Source: Streptomyces akebiae
GTDB lineage: Bacteria; Actinomycetota; Actinomycetes; Streptomycetales; Streptomycetaceae
Direction: 5' to 3'
Length of the DNA: 64,000 nt
Assembly (NCBI RefSeq): GCF_019599145.1
Contig: NZ_CP080647.1
Coordinates: forward strand, 7,316,001-7,380,000
Shown in pieces: positions 16,980 through 25,837 of the stretch. The notes beneath the pieces are model-generated. The model was not told the DNA's origin, made no database searches, and saw only the letters and a list, made by a program, of their open reading frames with translations. Position 1 is the stretch's first letter, and each line of letters opens with the position of its first letter. Made by a program: the position numbers and the translations under genes.

Positions 16980-17567
16980 ATGACTGACGACGTGACGAGG
17001 GGCGAGGGCATCCGCGAAAGCGGTCCGCGTGATACGCGGGAGGCGGACCCGAGGAGCGAGGGCACACGGGCGAGCGGTACCCCCGCGGGCACCCGCGCGG
17101 CCGACGCGACCGGCTCCGCGGCGGGCGGCACCGGCGCTCCGCTGGTGGCCGGCCACGACACCACCGAGGGCCGCACCGGCGGTCGTACCGAGCACCGGAC
17201 GATGGGCGTCCGCGACGAGCCCGGCCGGGGTCGGGGCGAGGACGCCGCCAAGGCTTCCGGCGAGGGCGGCTCCCGGTCCGCCGGATCTTCTCTGCTGTCC
17301 CACGACGAGAGCGACAAGCTGACGCTGCGGATGCAGCACGCGGTCGGCGGGTTCGTCGACGGGCCCCGGTCCGCCGTCGAGGAGGCCGATCACGTCCTGG
17401 AAGAGGTCACGGCCCGCTTCACCGACGCGATGACCCAGCGGCGCCGCACCCTCCGCAACTCCTGGGAGACCACGGCCGACGACCGCGCCACCGCGACCGA
17501 CACCGAACAGCTCCGCCTCGCCCTGCGCGACTACCGCGAGCTGACCGAACGGCTGCTGCGCCTCTGA
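16980..17567 (+). CDS. Soluble paralogue/partner of the preceding membrane protein
   Basis: A 195-residue protein. Residues 1-105 are Gly/Thr/Arg-rich and disordered. The folded part starts at SHDESDKLTLRMQHAVGGFVDGPRSAVEEADHVLEEVTARFTDAMTQRRRTLRNSWE, mirroring the FVDSPREAVAEADRLLSEV segment of the upstream gene without a membrane anchor. It ends in an amphipathic helix (TEQLRLALRDYRELTERLL). The ATG at 16980 follows GAGGGGG. Function unknown; spacing and shared motif argue for a common role with 16246-16974. Confidence 0.75.
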   Translation: MTDDVTRGEGIRESGPRDTREADPRSEGTRASGTPAGTRAADATGSAAGGTGAPLVAGHDTTEGRTGGRTEHRTMGVRDEPGRGRGEDAAKASGEGGSRSAGSSLLSHDESDKLTLRMQHAVGGFVDGPRSAVEEADHVLEEVTARFTDAMTQRRRTLRNSWETTADDRATATDTEQLRLALRDYRELTERLLRL

Positions 17568-17588
17568 CGGCGACAGCGGCACACGACG

Positions 17589-17626
17589 AGACCGCGCCCC
17601 GGGTCGTGCCCCGGGGCGCGGTCTCC
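17589..17626. terminator. Strong bidirectional terminator
   Basis: A perfect 16-bp stem GAGACCGCGCCCCGGG / CCCGGGGCGCGGTCTC with a 6-base loop, placed between the convergent ends of the gene at 16980-17567 and the NACHT gene. Confidence 0.85.
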
Positions 17627-17677
17627 TGTGCGGGGACGGGGGACGGGGGACGGGGTGGTCGGCCTCGGGCAGTCCCG

Positions 17678-20338
17678 TCAGACGATGGTCGTGATCTCGA
17701 AGCGGGGGTCGGGGCGACCCCCTTCGACCGTGCGCTGTCTGGGATCCATGCCCACGGTCCGCAGCGTCGGGTGGGCGGCCAGCGCCGACAGGTCCACGGC
17801 GGTGAAGCTGCGGTCGAGCAGCAGGGTGTGCAGGTGGGGGAAGGCGGCGAGCCACTCCCAGGTGGGGGTCCGGTCGGCGCGGAGCCACAGGCAGGTGAGG
17901 CTCTCCGGGGCGAGGGCGTTCACCAGGTCGTCCGGGGTGAGGTCGTCCCCGATCCGCAGCCGGGGCCGGCCGCCGAGGCGGCTGATCGCGGAGAGCTCGG
18001 CCTCGGTGACGATCTCGAAGTAGATGTCGTCACCGGGGAGCCGCGCGATGACCTCGCTCGCGTACTGCTCGGTGTCGAAGCGGTGCCAGGCCTGGGCGAC
18101 ATGGCTGCGTACGACCGGGTCTGGGTGGTCCGTGTAGCGGGCGAGGACGGGGATCGCCGCGTCGCCGCCGATCAGCGTCGCCGTCCGTACGGTGTGGACG
18201 GCGGTGTCGGCCTCCTGGTTCTCCGGGCCGGGGAGCAGTTCGAGGACCACGGGACCCACTTGGGCCAGGTCCTGTGCCTCGGTGTTGTTCCTGGGCGGGA
18301 TCAGCCGGGCGGCGCGCTCCTCCACCCGGGCGCGGATCGAGGGTTCGAGTTCCGTCGCGTGCTCCAGCGACACCATGGCGAGCAGATGCAGCAGCGTGCG
18401 CCGGCGGGGGACGGCCACGTCGCCGCGGGTGATGAGCTCGCTCAGCAGGACCGCGCGCTCCTTGGGCCGCGCGTGCGCGATGGCCATCCGGATGACGTCC
18501 TCCCACTGGCTGTCCGTGGCGCGCAGCACCAGCAGCGACAGATCCCCCTCCTCCACGGCCGCCTTGGCGCCCAGGTAGTCCTGGAAGGTGCGGTGGACGA
18601 AGTCGATCGTGCCGGGCACGGGTTCGCGCAACACCCCGCTGCGCAGCAGCAGATGCCGGAAGACCTGTGGGGCCGTGCCCTGGCTGGCGGCGGCGGACAC
18701 CGAGGGCAGGGTGTGCGCGATGATCCGCTCCGCCTGGTCGCTGTCGATCTCCGACTTGCCGTTCAGCAGGAACTTGTAGGCGAGCTTCTGCAGCAGTTGG
18801 GTCTTCGGTTCCTCGGTGAGGTCGATGCTGTCGGTGAGTCCCATGTTCCTTTCGATGTCACGGCGGGAGAGCAGCATCGACAGGGCGGCGTCGTACAGGT
18901 CCTTGCGGGCCCGGGGCAGGAAACCCCGGCGGTCCCGGTGCAGGGCGCAGATCAGGCCGCACATCAGGGGGTTGGTGGCCAGCCGGGAGAGATCGCCCTT
19001 GGTGCGCACGGCCGCCATCAGTGACTGCTCGTAGCTGTCCAGCAGCTCCCAGTCGGAGGTGTCGCTGGCGCGGGCCGCCGAGTGCCAGCGCCGGATGAAG
19101 TGGTTGACGTCGGCCTTGCTCATGGGCGCCAGGGAGCCCTCGGTGAACCCCTGGCCGTCCAGCCAGTGTTCCCGTACCGCGGAGGGGCGGGAGGTGATCA
19201 GCCACAGGTTGCCGGGGTAGGCGGCGATCAGGTCACGCAGCCACTCCTTGGCCTTCTCCCGGACGGTGGACGGCACTTCGTCCATGCCGTCGACCAGGAG
19301 CAGGCCGCGCCCGTCCCGCAGGACCCGGTCGGCCCAGCCGTGGGGCTGGGCGTCGGCGAGGGGATTGCGGGCGGCGGTCAGGAAGCGTCCGGGCGTGGGC
19401 AGGTCGTGCCAGGAGTGCGTCAGTGTCCGCAGCGCCAGCACGAACGGGACCCGGCCGGCGAGGGAGGCCAGATGGCCGTCGAGCGTGGTCCCCCGGGCGG
19501 CGGTGACCGCCAGCCACTGCACGAGCGTGGTCTTCCCGGACCCCGCGACTCCCCGCAGCAGGACCCGGTCACGTCCGTCCAGTACGTGATCGGCGCGGAT
19601 CGGCAGCTGGCGGGTGCCGTCGCCGACGCCCAGCTCCAGGCTGAGATACGCCGTGTCCAACGGCCACTGGGCCGGGGAGTTGGTGAAGTCGATGCCGTAG
19701 ATCGTGAGCGTGCCGTACTTCTCGATGACGTACGCCGCGTACCGCGCCTCGAAGGCGGCGTCCTCGCCGATCCGTGAGGGGGTGCGTTCCAGCAGGAGGT
19801 CGATCCGGGTGACGGCCTCGGCGAGCAGGCTGCTCTGGCTGACCAGGGTGCGGGCGACGAACGTCGAGCGCTGGGTGAAGAAGTGCAGGATGTGCAGGCA
19901 GGCGACGTCCACCAGGGTGTCGTGCAGTCGGGCGGCGTCGTCGGACAGGTCGAAGGTCACCCGGGGGTCCGCGTCACGCAGTCGTCTGGCCAGTGCCCGG
20001 TGGCCGAGCTGCACCGCCTGGACGTCGTCCATCTCCAGATCGCCGAGCGCGCTCAGCGTCCGGGCCAGCGCCGTGGCGACGGCCTCCTCCTCGTCGACGG
20101 CCACCGGCCGTTCGACCGGGCCGGCCGAACCGACGGCACGCGCGACCAGCTCCGCCGCGACCTTCTGGAGTTCCTTCTCGCCGAGGGTCCGCTTCTCACC
20201 GCGGAACGACACCAGGCCCGAGACCCGCACCGGCCGGGAGACGAGACCGGCGCCGGCGCCCTGCTGTACGAAGAGTTTCTTGACCAGGGGAGCGACCACG
20301 CTCGACGCCAGGCGAGCACCGACGGCAGCAGCGTCCAC
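17678..20338 (-). CDS. NACHT-domain NTPase (bacterial NLR-like)
   Basis: An 886-residue STAND NTPase. The helical N-terminal domain (about 1-210) contains no recognised enzyme. The NACHT core has Walker A GVAGSGKTT at 263-271, Walker B GLLLVDGMDE near 345-354, a sensor LWLITSRPSA and the downstream FVHRTFQDYLGAKA segment typical of NACHT winged helices. A C-terminal part (about 690-886) has HEAT-like and short leucine-rich elements (LHTLLLDRSFTAVDLSALAAHPTLRTVGM). Bacterial NACHT proteins include antiphage sensors and regulators; which applies here is unknown. It stands alone, with no adjacent effector gene. Confidence 0.88.
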   Translation of the reverse strand: MDAAAVGARLASSVVAPLVKKLFVQQGAGAGLVSRPVRVSGLVSFRGEKRTLGEKELQKVAAELVARAVGSAGPVERPVAVDEEEAVATALARTLSALGDLEMDDVQAVQLGHRALARRLRDADPRVTFDLSDDAARLHDTLVDVACLHILHFFTQRSTFVARTLVSQSSLLAEAVTRIDLLLERTPSRIGEDAAFEARYAAYVIEKYGTLTIYGIDFTNSPAQWPLDTAYLSLELGVGDGTRQLPIRADHVLDGRDRVLLRGVAGSGKTTLVQWLAVTAARGTTLDGHLASLAGRVPFVLALRTLTHSWHDLPTPGRFLTAARNPLADAQPHGWADRVLRDGRGLLLVDGMDEVPSTVREKAKEWLRDLIAAYPGNLWLITSRPSAVREHWLDGQGFTEGSLAPMSKADVNHFIRRWHSAARASDTSDWELLDSYEQSLMAAVRTKGDLSRLATNPLMCGLICALHRDRRGFLPRARKDLYDAALSMLLSRRDIERNMGLTDSIDLTEEPKTQLLQKLAYKFLLNGKSEIDSDQAERIIAHTLPSVSAAASQGTAPQVFRHLLLRSGVLREPVPGTIDFVHRTFQDYLGAKAAVEEGDLSLLVLRATDSQWEDVIRMAIAHARPKERAVLLSELITRGDVAVPRRRTLLHLLAMVSLEHATELEPSIRARVEERAARLIPPRNNTEAQDLAQVGPVVLELLPGPENQEADTAVHTVRTATLIGGDAAIPVLARYTDHPDPVVRSHVAQAWHRFDTEQYASEVIARLPGDDIYFEIVTEAELSAISRLGGRPRLRIGDDLTPDDLVNALAPESLTCLWLRADRTPTWEWLAAFPHLHTLLLDRSFTAVDLSALAAHPTLRTVGMDPRQRTVEGGRPDPRFEITTIV

Positions 20339-20434
20339 ACGTACTCCTTCCCCCGATGCCCCACAGCATAGGGACGCCGGGGGCTTCGGGGGAGCGGCTC
20401 GGCCGCACCGGTGCCGGGTGGCCGGGCGGCGGGT

Positions 20435-20854
20435 TCAGCCCTCCTGGCTCTGCCGTCCCTCCCGGCGCTCTCGCCACTCGCGCACGACCTCTTCCACGTC
20501 GTACGGCTTCAGGCCGAGCGGTGGTCCCGGTGGGGGCTTGAGCATCATGTCGCGGATCTTGGCGTTGATCTCGGTGAGGATCTTGCGGACGACGCGTTCG
20601 GAAGGGGCCTCGGCGGCCGTCGCGAGCGCGTCCTCGGCCTCCTTGCGCAGGGCCAGCGTCGGGGGCAGGACGGACATGCCCTCGCGGGCCATCTTCCGCT
20701 TGATCCACCACAGCTCGTCGTACGTGGTGTCGTCGCCCTCCAGGGGCCGGCCGACGCCCGGGAGGGACTTGAAGTCGCCACGCGCCTCGGCGTCGCGGAT
20801 CTGTTTGTCGACGAAGGACTCGAAGCTGACACCGGGGGGCTTTCGCTCGGTCAT
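20435..20854 (-). CDS. DUF1992 (DnaJ-homologue subfamily C member 28-like) protein
   Basis: A 139-residue protein with the DUF1992 core near its N-terminus: FESFVDKQIRDAEARGDFKSLPGVGRPL, then WIKRKMAREGMSVLPPTLALRKE. This domain occurs in DNAJC28 of eukaryotes and in stand-alone bacterial proteins; its role is unknown. The C-terminal half is a basic amphipathic helix (DVEEVVREWRERREGR). The ATG at 20854 gives the conserved MTERKPPGVSFESFVD start; the 30 codons upstream are Arg-rich and unlikely. Confidence 0.9.
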   Translation of the reverse strand: MTERKPPGVSFESFVDKQIRDAEARGDFKSLPGVGRPLEGDDTTYDELWWIKRKMAREGMSVLPPTLALRKEAEDALATAAEAPSERVVRKILTEINAKIRDMMLKPPPGPPLGLKPYDVEEVVREWRERREGRQSQEG

Positions 20855-20972
20855 GCGTCCATTGTGCCGGAGCCCGCACAACAGGACGATCCGGCGAATT
20901 ATCATGCGGCGGCGGCGCGCCAAACGCGCCGTGCGCAGCGACAATCGGAGTTTGACCCGTTAGGAGCGGTAC

Positions 20973-21368
20973 GTGCTCGAACTCACCATGGCCTCGGTCT
21001 CCGAGGCGGACGCCGGGGCGACGGCCGGCATGCAGATGGCCGACGCGCCCAGCGAGCCGGGCGGCGTGCTCCGGGTGGGCCGCGATCGGGCGGTGTGCCG
21101 GCTCGCGACACCGGACGACTGGCTCTTCGTCTCCCGGGTGCATCTGGAGTTCCTGTGCGCCCCCGACGGGAGCTGGCAGGTCACCTGGCTGCGCGGCTCG
21201 CACGCCGACCCGTCCTCCGAGGTGCGGCTGACCCTGCTCGGCCACCAGCCCTCGCCGCTCCCGTACGGCGGTACCGCGAAGCTCCCGCACGGCGGTTCCG
21301 GCGAACTCGTCATCTACGACCGCACGGGCCCCCGCAGCGTCAACGTGGGCTTCTACCACGAGGCCTGA
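20973..21368 (+). CDS. FHA-like domain protein
   Basis: A 131-residue protein resembling one forkhead-associated fold. The segment GGVLRVGRDRAVCRLATPDDWLFVSRVHLEF has the GR and S-R-V-H landmarks of phosphothreonine-binding loops. After it come beta strands (SWQVTWLRGS, EVRLTLLG, GELVIYDRTG). FHA domains read Thr-phosphorylated partners of Ser/Thr kinases, but no kinase gene is nearby. The GTG at 20973 has TAGGAG with 6 nt spacing. It is a divergent neighbour of DUF1992 with 118 bases between. Confidence 0.7.
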   Translation: MLELTMASVSEADAGATAGMQMADAPSEPGGVLRVGRDRAVCRLATPDDWLFVSRVHLEFLCAPDGSWQVTWLRGSHADPSSEVRLTLLGHQPSPLPYGGTAKLPHGGSGELVIYDRTGPRSVNVGFYHEA

Positions 21369-21406
21369 CGGCTCCCAGGGCCTCCGCACCCCCGGCGCCG
21401 TCAGGC
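21363..21406. terminator. Convergent-gene hairpin terminator
   Basis: GCCTGACGGC (21363-21372) pairs perfectly with GCCGTCAGGC (21397-21406) over a 24-base loop. It overlaps the FHA stop codon and ends just before the O-methyltransferase stop. Confidence 0.6.
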
Positions 21407-21412
21407 CGCGGT

Positions 21413-22084
21413 TCAGTCGAGCACCCGGGCCAGCGCGAAGCCGTCGTACCCCTTGCTGCCCACGGTCTGGAGTGCCGTGCCGCTCAACCTCGGGTGCGTG
21501 GCGATGAGTTCGATGGCGGCCCGGGTCCCGCGGACGTCCGGTTCGGTGCTGTCGGCGTCGGCGACCCGGCCGCCGCGTACGACGTTGTCGACGACGATGA
21601 CGCTGCCGGCCCGGGTGAGCTTGAGGGCCCACTCCACGTAGTGCGGGTTGTTGGCCTTGTCCGCGTCGATGAAGACCAGGTCGAACGGTTCGGGGTTCTC
21701 GTCGGTCAGCTTGGGCAGCGACTCCAGGGCGGGGCCGACCCGTACCTCGACGAGTCCGTCGAGGCCGGCGCGCGCGATGTTGCGGCACGCGACCTCCGCG
21801 TGCCGGGCGCTGTACTCCAGGGAGATCAGGCGGCCGTCGGCGGGCAGCGCGCGGGCCAGCCAGATGGTGCTGTAGCCGCCCAGGGTGCCGATCTCCAGGA
21901 TGCGCCGGGCGCCCTGGATCAGGGCGAGGAGGTGGAGGAACTTGCCCTGGTTGGCGGCGACGTCGATGGCCGGGAGTCCGGCCGCCTCGTTGTCGCGCAG
22001 TGCCGCCGCCAGGGCCTCGTCGTTCGGGGCGAGGTGGGTGGTGAAGTAGGCGTCGACGTCGTCCCAGGTCCGTGACTCGCTCAT
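21413..22084 (-). CDS. SAM-dependent O-methyltransferase (catechol-OMT/caffeoyl-CoA OMT type)
   Basis: A 223-residue protein with the cation-dependent class I O-methyltransferase signatures: RRILEIGTLGGYSTIWLARAL (SAM-binding), ISLEYSARHAEVA (acidic strand 2), DLVFIDADKANNPHYVEWAL (metal-binding Asp) and GSVIVVDNVVRGG. Likely substrates are vicinal hydroxyls of aromatic compounds. An operator-like palindrome lies 34 bases before the ATG, so it is probably controlled by an unlinked MarR/TetR-type repressor. Confidence 0.92.
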   Translation of the reverse strand: MSESRTWDDVDAYFTTHLAPNDEALAAALRDNEAAGLPAIDVAANQGKFLHLLALIQGARRILEIGTLGGYSTIWLARALPADGRLISLEYSARHAEVACRNIARAGLDGLVEVRVGPALESLPKLTDENPEPFDLVFIDADKANNPHYVEWALKLTRAGSVIVVDNVVRGGRVADADSTEPDVRGTRAAIELIATHPRLSGTALQTVGSKGYDGFALARVLD

Positions 22085-22117
22085 GAAGCTGTGCCTCCGC
22101 GCCTTCCGTCGGGTAAT

Positions 22118-22136
22118 TACTTAGAACAGCTAAGTA
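22118..22136. promoter_or_regulatory. Palindromic operator before the O-methyltransferase
   Basis: TACTTAG-AACAG-CTAAGTA is a perfect 7-bp inverted repeat with a 5-base spacer. It lies between the O-methyltransferase start (22084) and the DUF2330 stop (22196) and is AT-rich against the GC-rich background. Size and symmetry fit a MarR- or TetR-type dimer site; no regulator gene is adjacent. Confidence 0.6.
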
Positions 22137-22195
22137 GGTGCGCTAATGAATATAGGCGCGGGGCGGGCTCTCTGTCAGCGGTTACCGGACGTGTT

Positions 22196-23533
22196 TCAGC
22201 CGTTCGGTGCGGACTTGGGGCCGGCCGGGGCCTCGGGTGCCGGCGGCTGGGCCCCCGGCGGCATCGGAGCCCCGGGCGGCACCGGCGCTCCCGGCGGCAT
22301 GTGCGCCCCCGGCGGGTAGGCGCCCGGTGTCCCCGGCGGGTAGGCCCCCGGCGGCATGAAGACCGCGCCCGGCGGGGGTACGGGCGGCAGTTGCCGCTTG
22401 GCGTTGCGTCTGAGCACGATCGCGACGGCCACCGCCTTGATCGCCAGCACGGCCGTGCCGATGCCGAAGGACAGCAGCCAGCCGGGGATGCCCCATACGG
22501 TCCACATCTCGTCCACGTGGATGACCTCTCGATAGGTGTCGTCGGCCGCGGCCCGCCGCAGCGTGTGGTCGCCGGAGATCCGCTCCGGCCGCGGGAAGTC
22601 CTGCTCGACGGCGGTGAGGAAGTCCGTGCCGCCCTCGGTCAGGTCGCCGAGCGCACCGGCCGGCGCGCCGAGACGGCCGGCGAACGTCACCTCCGGCTCG
22701 GCGCCGCCGATCGCCGAGCTCGGCTCCATCCGGTGCTCGGCGAGCACGTACAGGCCGAGCGCCTGCGGCGTGGCGGCCAGGCGCGAAAGCCGCATCGGGT
22801 AGACCGGCTCGTCGCTGGCGAAGGTGAGGTGGAGCGGGTCGAGGGTGCCGGAGAGAGGGGCGGCGTCGGCCGGGTCCTCCGGCGCCAGGCGGATCGCCAC
22901 GTACTCCCACTTCAGCCGGACGTACGGCTCCAGCGCCGTGTCCAGGCGGTCCGGGAGCCGGAAGTCGTTCTCGTCCAGCCAGTCGCCGAGCGCGCCGGAG
23001 TCGGTGGCGGTCAGCCGGGCCACGTCGAACGGGCCGAGCCGCTCACGGCCGACGACGTCCACCGAGGACCGCGGGTCGCCGGGCGCGGCGTCCCCCGCCA
23101 TGCCGTCGCCCTGGAACATGTCGAACGGCCAGTCGTCCGAGCGCGGCCAGAAGTACTCGCGCCTCTCGTACGCGGGCGCGGTCTCCTCGTCGAGCTGGTC
23201 GAAGAGGGCCGCGTCGCCCAGCTCCACCGTCGCCCGGTTCGGCACCGGCATGATCCACGCGGCCGTCCGGGCGTCGCCGGAGACCGTCAGACTCATCACG
23301 ATCTGTTCCTCGCGGCCGTCCCAGCGCACCACGGACCGCTCGCGGCTCACCCGCACGCTCCGCTCGTCGTCCGGCACCATCGCACCGCAGCCGCAGGCGT
23401 ACGCCGGTGCCACGAGCGACGCCAACTGAAGCCCCAGCAGCGCCAGCACGACCACCACAAGCCGTCCGCGTACGTCGCGCCCCCCGTGCGCCCTCTGTGC
23501 CGGACGCGCGCGCCCCCGTACGAAACCCTTCAT
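22196..23533 (-). CDS. DUF2330 membrane protein with proline-rich tail
   Basis: A 445-residue exported protein. A basic N-terminus and signal helix (LVVVVLALLGLQLASLVAPAYA) end in ACGCG, where the mature protein starts; this CGC motif after the signal is typical of DUF2330. The large extracytoplasmic domain includes AAWIMPVPNRATVELGDAALF. A C-terminal membrane helix (about 345-370, IPGWLLSFGIGTAVLAIKAV) and a cytoplasmic tail of PPGA repeats follow. Function unknown. ATG at 23533 is preferred over 23584 because the signal peptide then has normal length. Confidence 0.85.
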   Translation of the reverse strand: MKGFVRGRARPAQRAHGGRDVRGRLVVVVLALLGLQLASLVAPAYACGCGAMVPDDERSVRVSRERSVVRWDGREEQIVMSLTVSGDARTAAWIMPVPNRATVELGDAALFDQLDEETAPAYERREYFWPRSDDWPFDMFQGDGMAGDAAPGDPRSSVDVVGRERLGPFDVARLTATDSGALGDWLDENDFRLPDRLDTALEPYVRLKWEYVAIRLAPEDPADAAPLSGTLDPLHLTFASDEPVYPMRLSRLAATPQALGLYVLAEHRMEPSSAIGGAEPEVTFAGRLGAPAGALGDLTEGGTDFLTAVEQDFPRPERISGDHTLRRAAADDTYREVIHVDEMWTVWGIPGWLLSFGIGTAVLAIKAVAVAIVLRRNAKRQLPPVPPPGAVFMPPGAYPPGTPGAYPPGAHMPPGAPVPPGAPMPPGAQPPAPEAPAGPKSAPNG

Positions 23534-23806
23534 CCCCCGTGCCCTTTCGCCACCCGCTGACGTGCCGTACCGCTCGGGAGCCATGGTTCCAGGTGTTTGT
23601 CAGTGGCCTGTCACCAGCGTGCCCGTGACGCGCATCCGTCGCTCCGCGTCGTGCCCTTGAGCGGGCGGGCGGCCTTCCGCCCACTATCGTCATCCGGACA
23701 AAACAGGGGCGACTCTCAGGTGAAGTCGGGGTTGCCCGCGTCTCACCGTCGGGACGGTGCGAGCCTTCTCGGTGGGACGGTCGACGGGGCGGGAGGACGA
23801 CAGCGC

Positions 23807-25837
23807 GTGGCGACGGAGCAGAGCAGACCGGGCGGTGCCGCGGGTACGGGGGCGACGGCGGCGCGGCTGGGGGCCCTGCGGGCCGTGCTGTGGCTGGTCG
23901 CCGGCATCCTGGCGGTGCGTCAGCTCGCGGTCGCGCTCCGCTCGTCCAAGGGTGAGCGGCTGACGGACCTGGAGACCTGGGTCGGGCCCAGCGGCGTCCT
24001 CCATGTGAACGGCTCGCTCTACGACTCGACGCGGTTCACCGGCACCCCCTTCGGCGGCCTCGTCCTCAAGCCCCTCACCCGTACGGCCGAACAGGCCCTC
24101 GGCTGGGGCTGGACCTTCGGCACCCTCCTGCTGGTCGTCGCCCTCGGCCTGGTCGCCGCCCGCGCCCTGCCCCAGCCCGTCACCCGCCGCACCGCCCTGC
24201 TCGCGGCGCCCGTCGCGGTCACCCTGCTGATGCTGTCGCTGCCGGTGCGCAACACCCTCTACCTGGGCCAGACCAGCATCATCCCCGTCCTGCTCGTCCT
24301 GGCGGGCTGCTTCGCGGTCCGGGGGGAGCGCACCAGCGGGGCCTTCATAGGGCTGGCCGCGGCCTTCCAGCCGACCGTGCTGCTGTTCGTGCCGCTGTTG
24401 TGGTTCACCGGCCGCAGACGGGCCGCCGCGAGCACCGGGATCACGTTCGCCGGGGCCACCGCGCTGGCCTGGGCGGCGATGCCGCACGACTCGTTCACCT
24501 ACTGGGTGCACCACCTCGCGGGCGTCGGCCTCGGCGGCCGGGCGGACGACCTCGCCAACCAGTCCCTGCACGGCGCGCTGCTCCGGCTCGGCCTGGAAGG
24601 CCCGCTGGAGATCGTCGTCTTCTTCGCGCTGGCCGTCGCCGTCGCCGTGGCCGGTATGCGGCGGGCCATCCACTACGCCCGCGACGGACAGTTGCTGCTC
24701 GCCGTCGCGATCACCGGCTGTGTCGTGGTCGCCGTCTCCCCGACGTCCTGGAAGCACCAGCTGCTGTGGGTGCTGCTCGCGGTCGTCGGCCGGGTCGGCA
24801 CGAAGGCGTCCTCGCGGTACGTGTGGCCGGTCGCGGTCGTCCTGGTGATGACCCTGCCGGCGAAGATGATGGTCCCGAACGTGGACGTCCTGCACCCGGT
24901 CCGTGACAACGTAGTCCTGCTGGCCGCGCTCGCCGCCGCCCTCGTCGTGCCGTTCCTGTCCCGCACCTCGGAGTACTACCGGGCGCCCATCCCCACGGAG
25001 TACGCACCGAGGGCGGAGACCCGCTTCAGCTGGGCCCCGATGCTGCGCCGGGTGGCCACCCGGCCGAACCTGCTCCTCGAACTGCTGCTGATCCGCGTCA
25101 CGTACGCGGCCTACCAGCGCACCCGCCTGGAGGCGACCGCCAGCCGGGCCACCGCCGAGGAGCACGCCCGGCAGATCCTCTCCGTCGAGAAGGCCCTGTT
25201 CCTCGACGTCGAGCACTGGTTCAACCACGCCGTGGTCCGGATCGACTGGCTGCGGGACTTCTTCGACTTCTACTACACGTCGTTCCACTTCGTCGTCCCG
25301 CTGAGCGTCCTCGGCGTCCTCTACTGGCGCCGCCCCGCCGACTACCGCTGGGCCCGCACGGCCATCGGCTTCACCACGGTCCTCGCGCTCGTCGGTTTCT
25401 TCTTCTACCCGCTGGCGCCGCCGCGGCTGATGCCCGGCCTCGGCATCATCGACACCATCCACGGCGTCCAGGACTTCTCCCGGCCGGACTACGGCAAGCT
25501 GACCGAACTCACCAACCAGTACGCGGCGATGCCGTCCCTGCACTTCGGCTGGTCCCTGTGGTGCGGGCTCACGATCGCGATCGTCGCCCCCAGGGTGTGG
25601 ATGAAGGTCCTGGGTCTGCTGCACCCCTTCTTCACGGTCCTGGCGATCGTCGCGACCGGCAACCACTGGATCCTCGACGCCGTCGGCGGCGCGGCCGTCG
25701 TGGGCGCCGGCTTCGGCCTCACCTACCTCCTGACCGGGCCCCGCACGGACACGGCCCACGAGGACGACGGGGGACCGCGCGACGGAGCCCGGCCGGACGG
25801 CGGGCTCACCCCGGCCGGGCGGCGCAGGAGCGGGTGA
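23807..25837 (+). CDS. Bifunctional membrane protein: GT87-type glycosyltransferase fused to PAP2-family phosphatase
   Basis: A 676-residue polytopic protein. Residues 20-440 have the GT87/DUF2029 layout of polyprenyl-phosphomannose-dependent mannosyltransferases, with about ten helices. The C-terminal part (about 460-650) is an inositol-phosphotransferase/PAP2 domain: YPLAPPRLMPGLG, then PSLHFGWS (about 574) and GNHWILDAVGG (about 616), the three PAP2 motifs. It may act in polyprenol-linked mannan or phosphoinositide envelope chemistry. GTG at 23807 with GGAGG upstream is preferred over a start at 23597. It overlaps the next gene by GTGA. Confidence 0.85.
   Translation: MATEQSRPGGAAGTGATAARLGALRAVLWLVAGILAVRQLAVALRSSKGERLTDLETWVGPSGVLHVNGSLYDSTRFTGTPFGGLVLKPLTRTAEQALGWGWTFGTLLLVVALGLVAARALPQPVTRRTALLAAPVAVTLLMLSLPVRNTLYLGQTSIIPVLLVLAGCFAVRGERTSGAFIGLAAAFQPTVLLFVPLLWFTGRRRAAASTGITFAGATALAWAAMPHDSFTYWVHHLAGVGLGGRADDLANQSLHGALLRLGLEGPLEIVVFFALAVAVAVAGMRRAIHYARDGQLLLAVAITGCVVVAVSPTSWKHQLLWVLLAVVGRVGTKASSRYVWPVAVVLVMTLPAKMMVPNVDVLHPVRDNVVLLAALAAALVVPFLSRTSEYYRAPIPTEYAPRAETRFSWAPMLRRVATRPNLLLELLLIRVTYAAYQRTRLEATASRATAEEHARQILSVEKALFLDVEHWFNHAVVRIDWLRDFFDFYYTSFHFVVPLSVLGVLYWRRPADYRWARTAIGFTTVLALVGFFFYPLAPPRLMPGLGIIDTIHGVQDFSRPDYGKLTELTNQYAAMPSLHFGWSLWCGLTIAIVAPRVWMKVLGLLHPFFTVLAIVATGNHWILDAVGGAAVVGAGFGLTYLLTGPRTDTAHEDDGGPRDGARPDGGLTPAGRRRSG

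Noticed and set aside
23690..25759. A 689-codon minus-strand frame opposite the GT87/PAP2 gene
   Set aside because: Highly polar, repeat-free nonsense composition; the + strand has clear membrane domains and PAP2 motifs.
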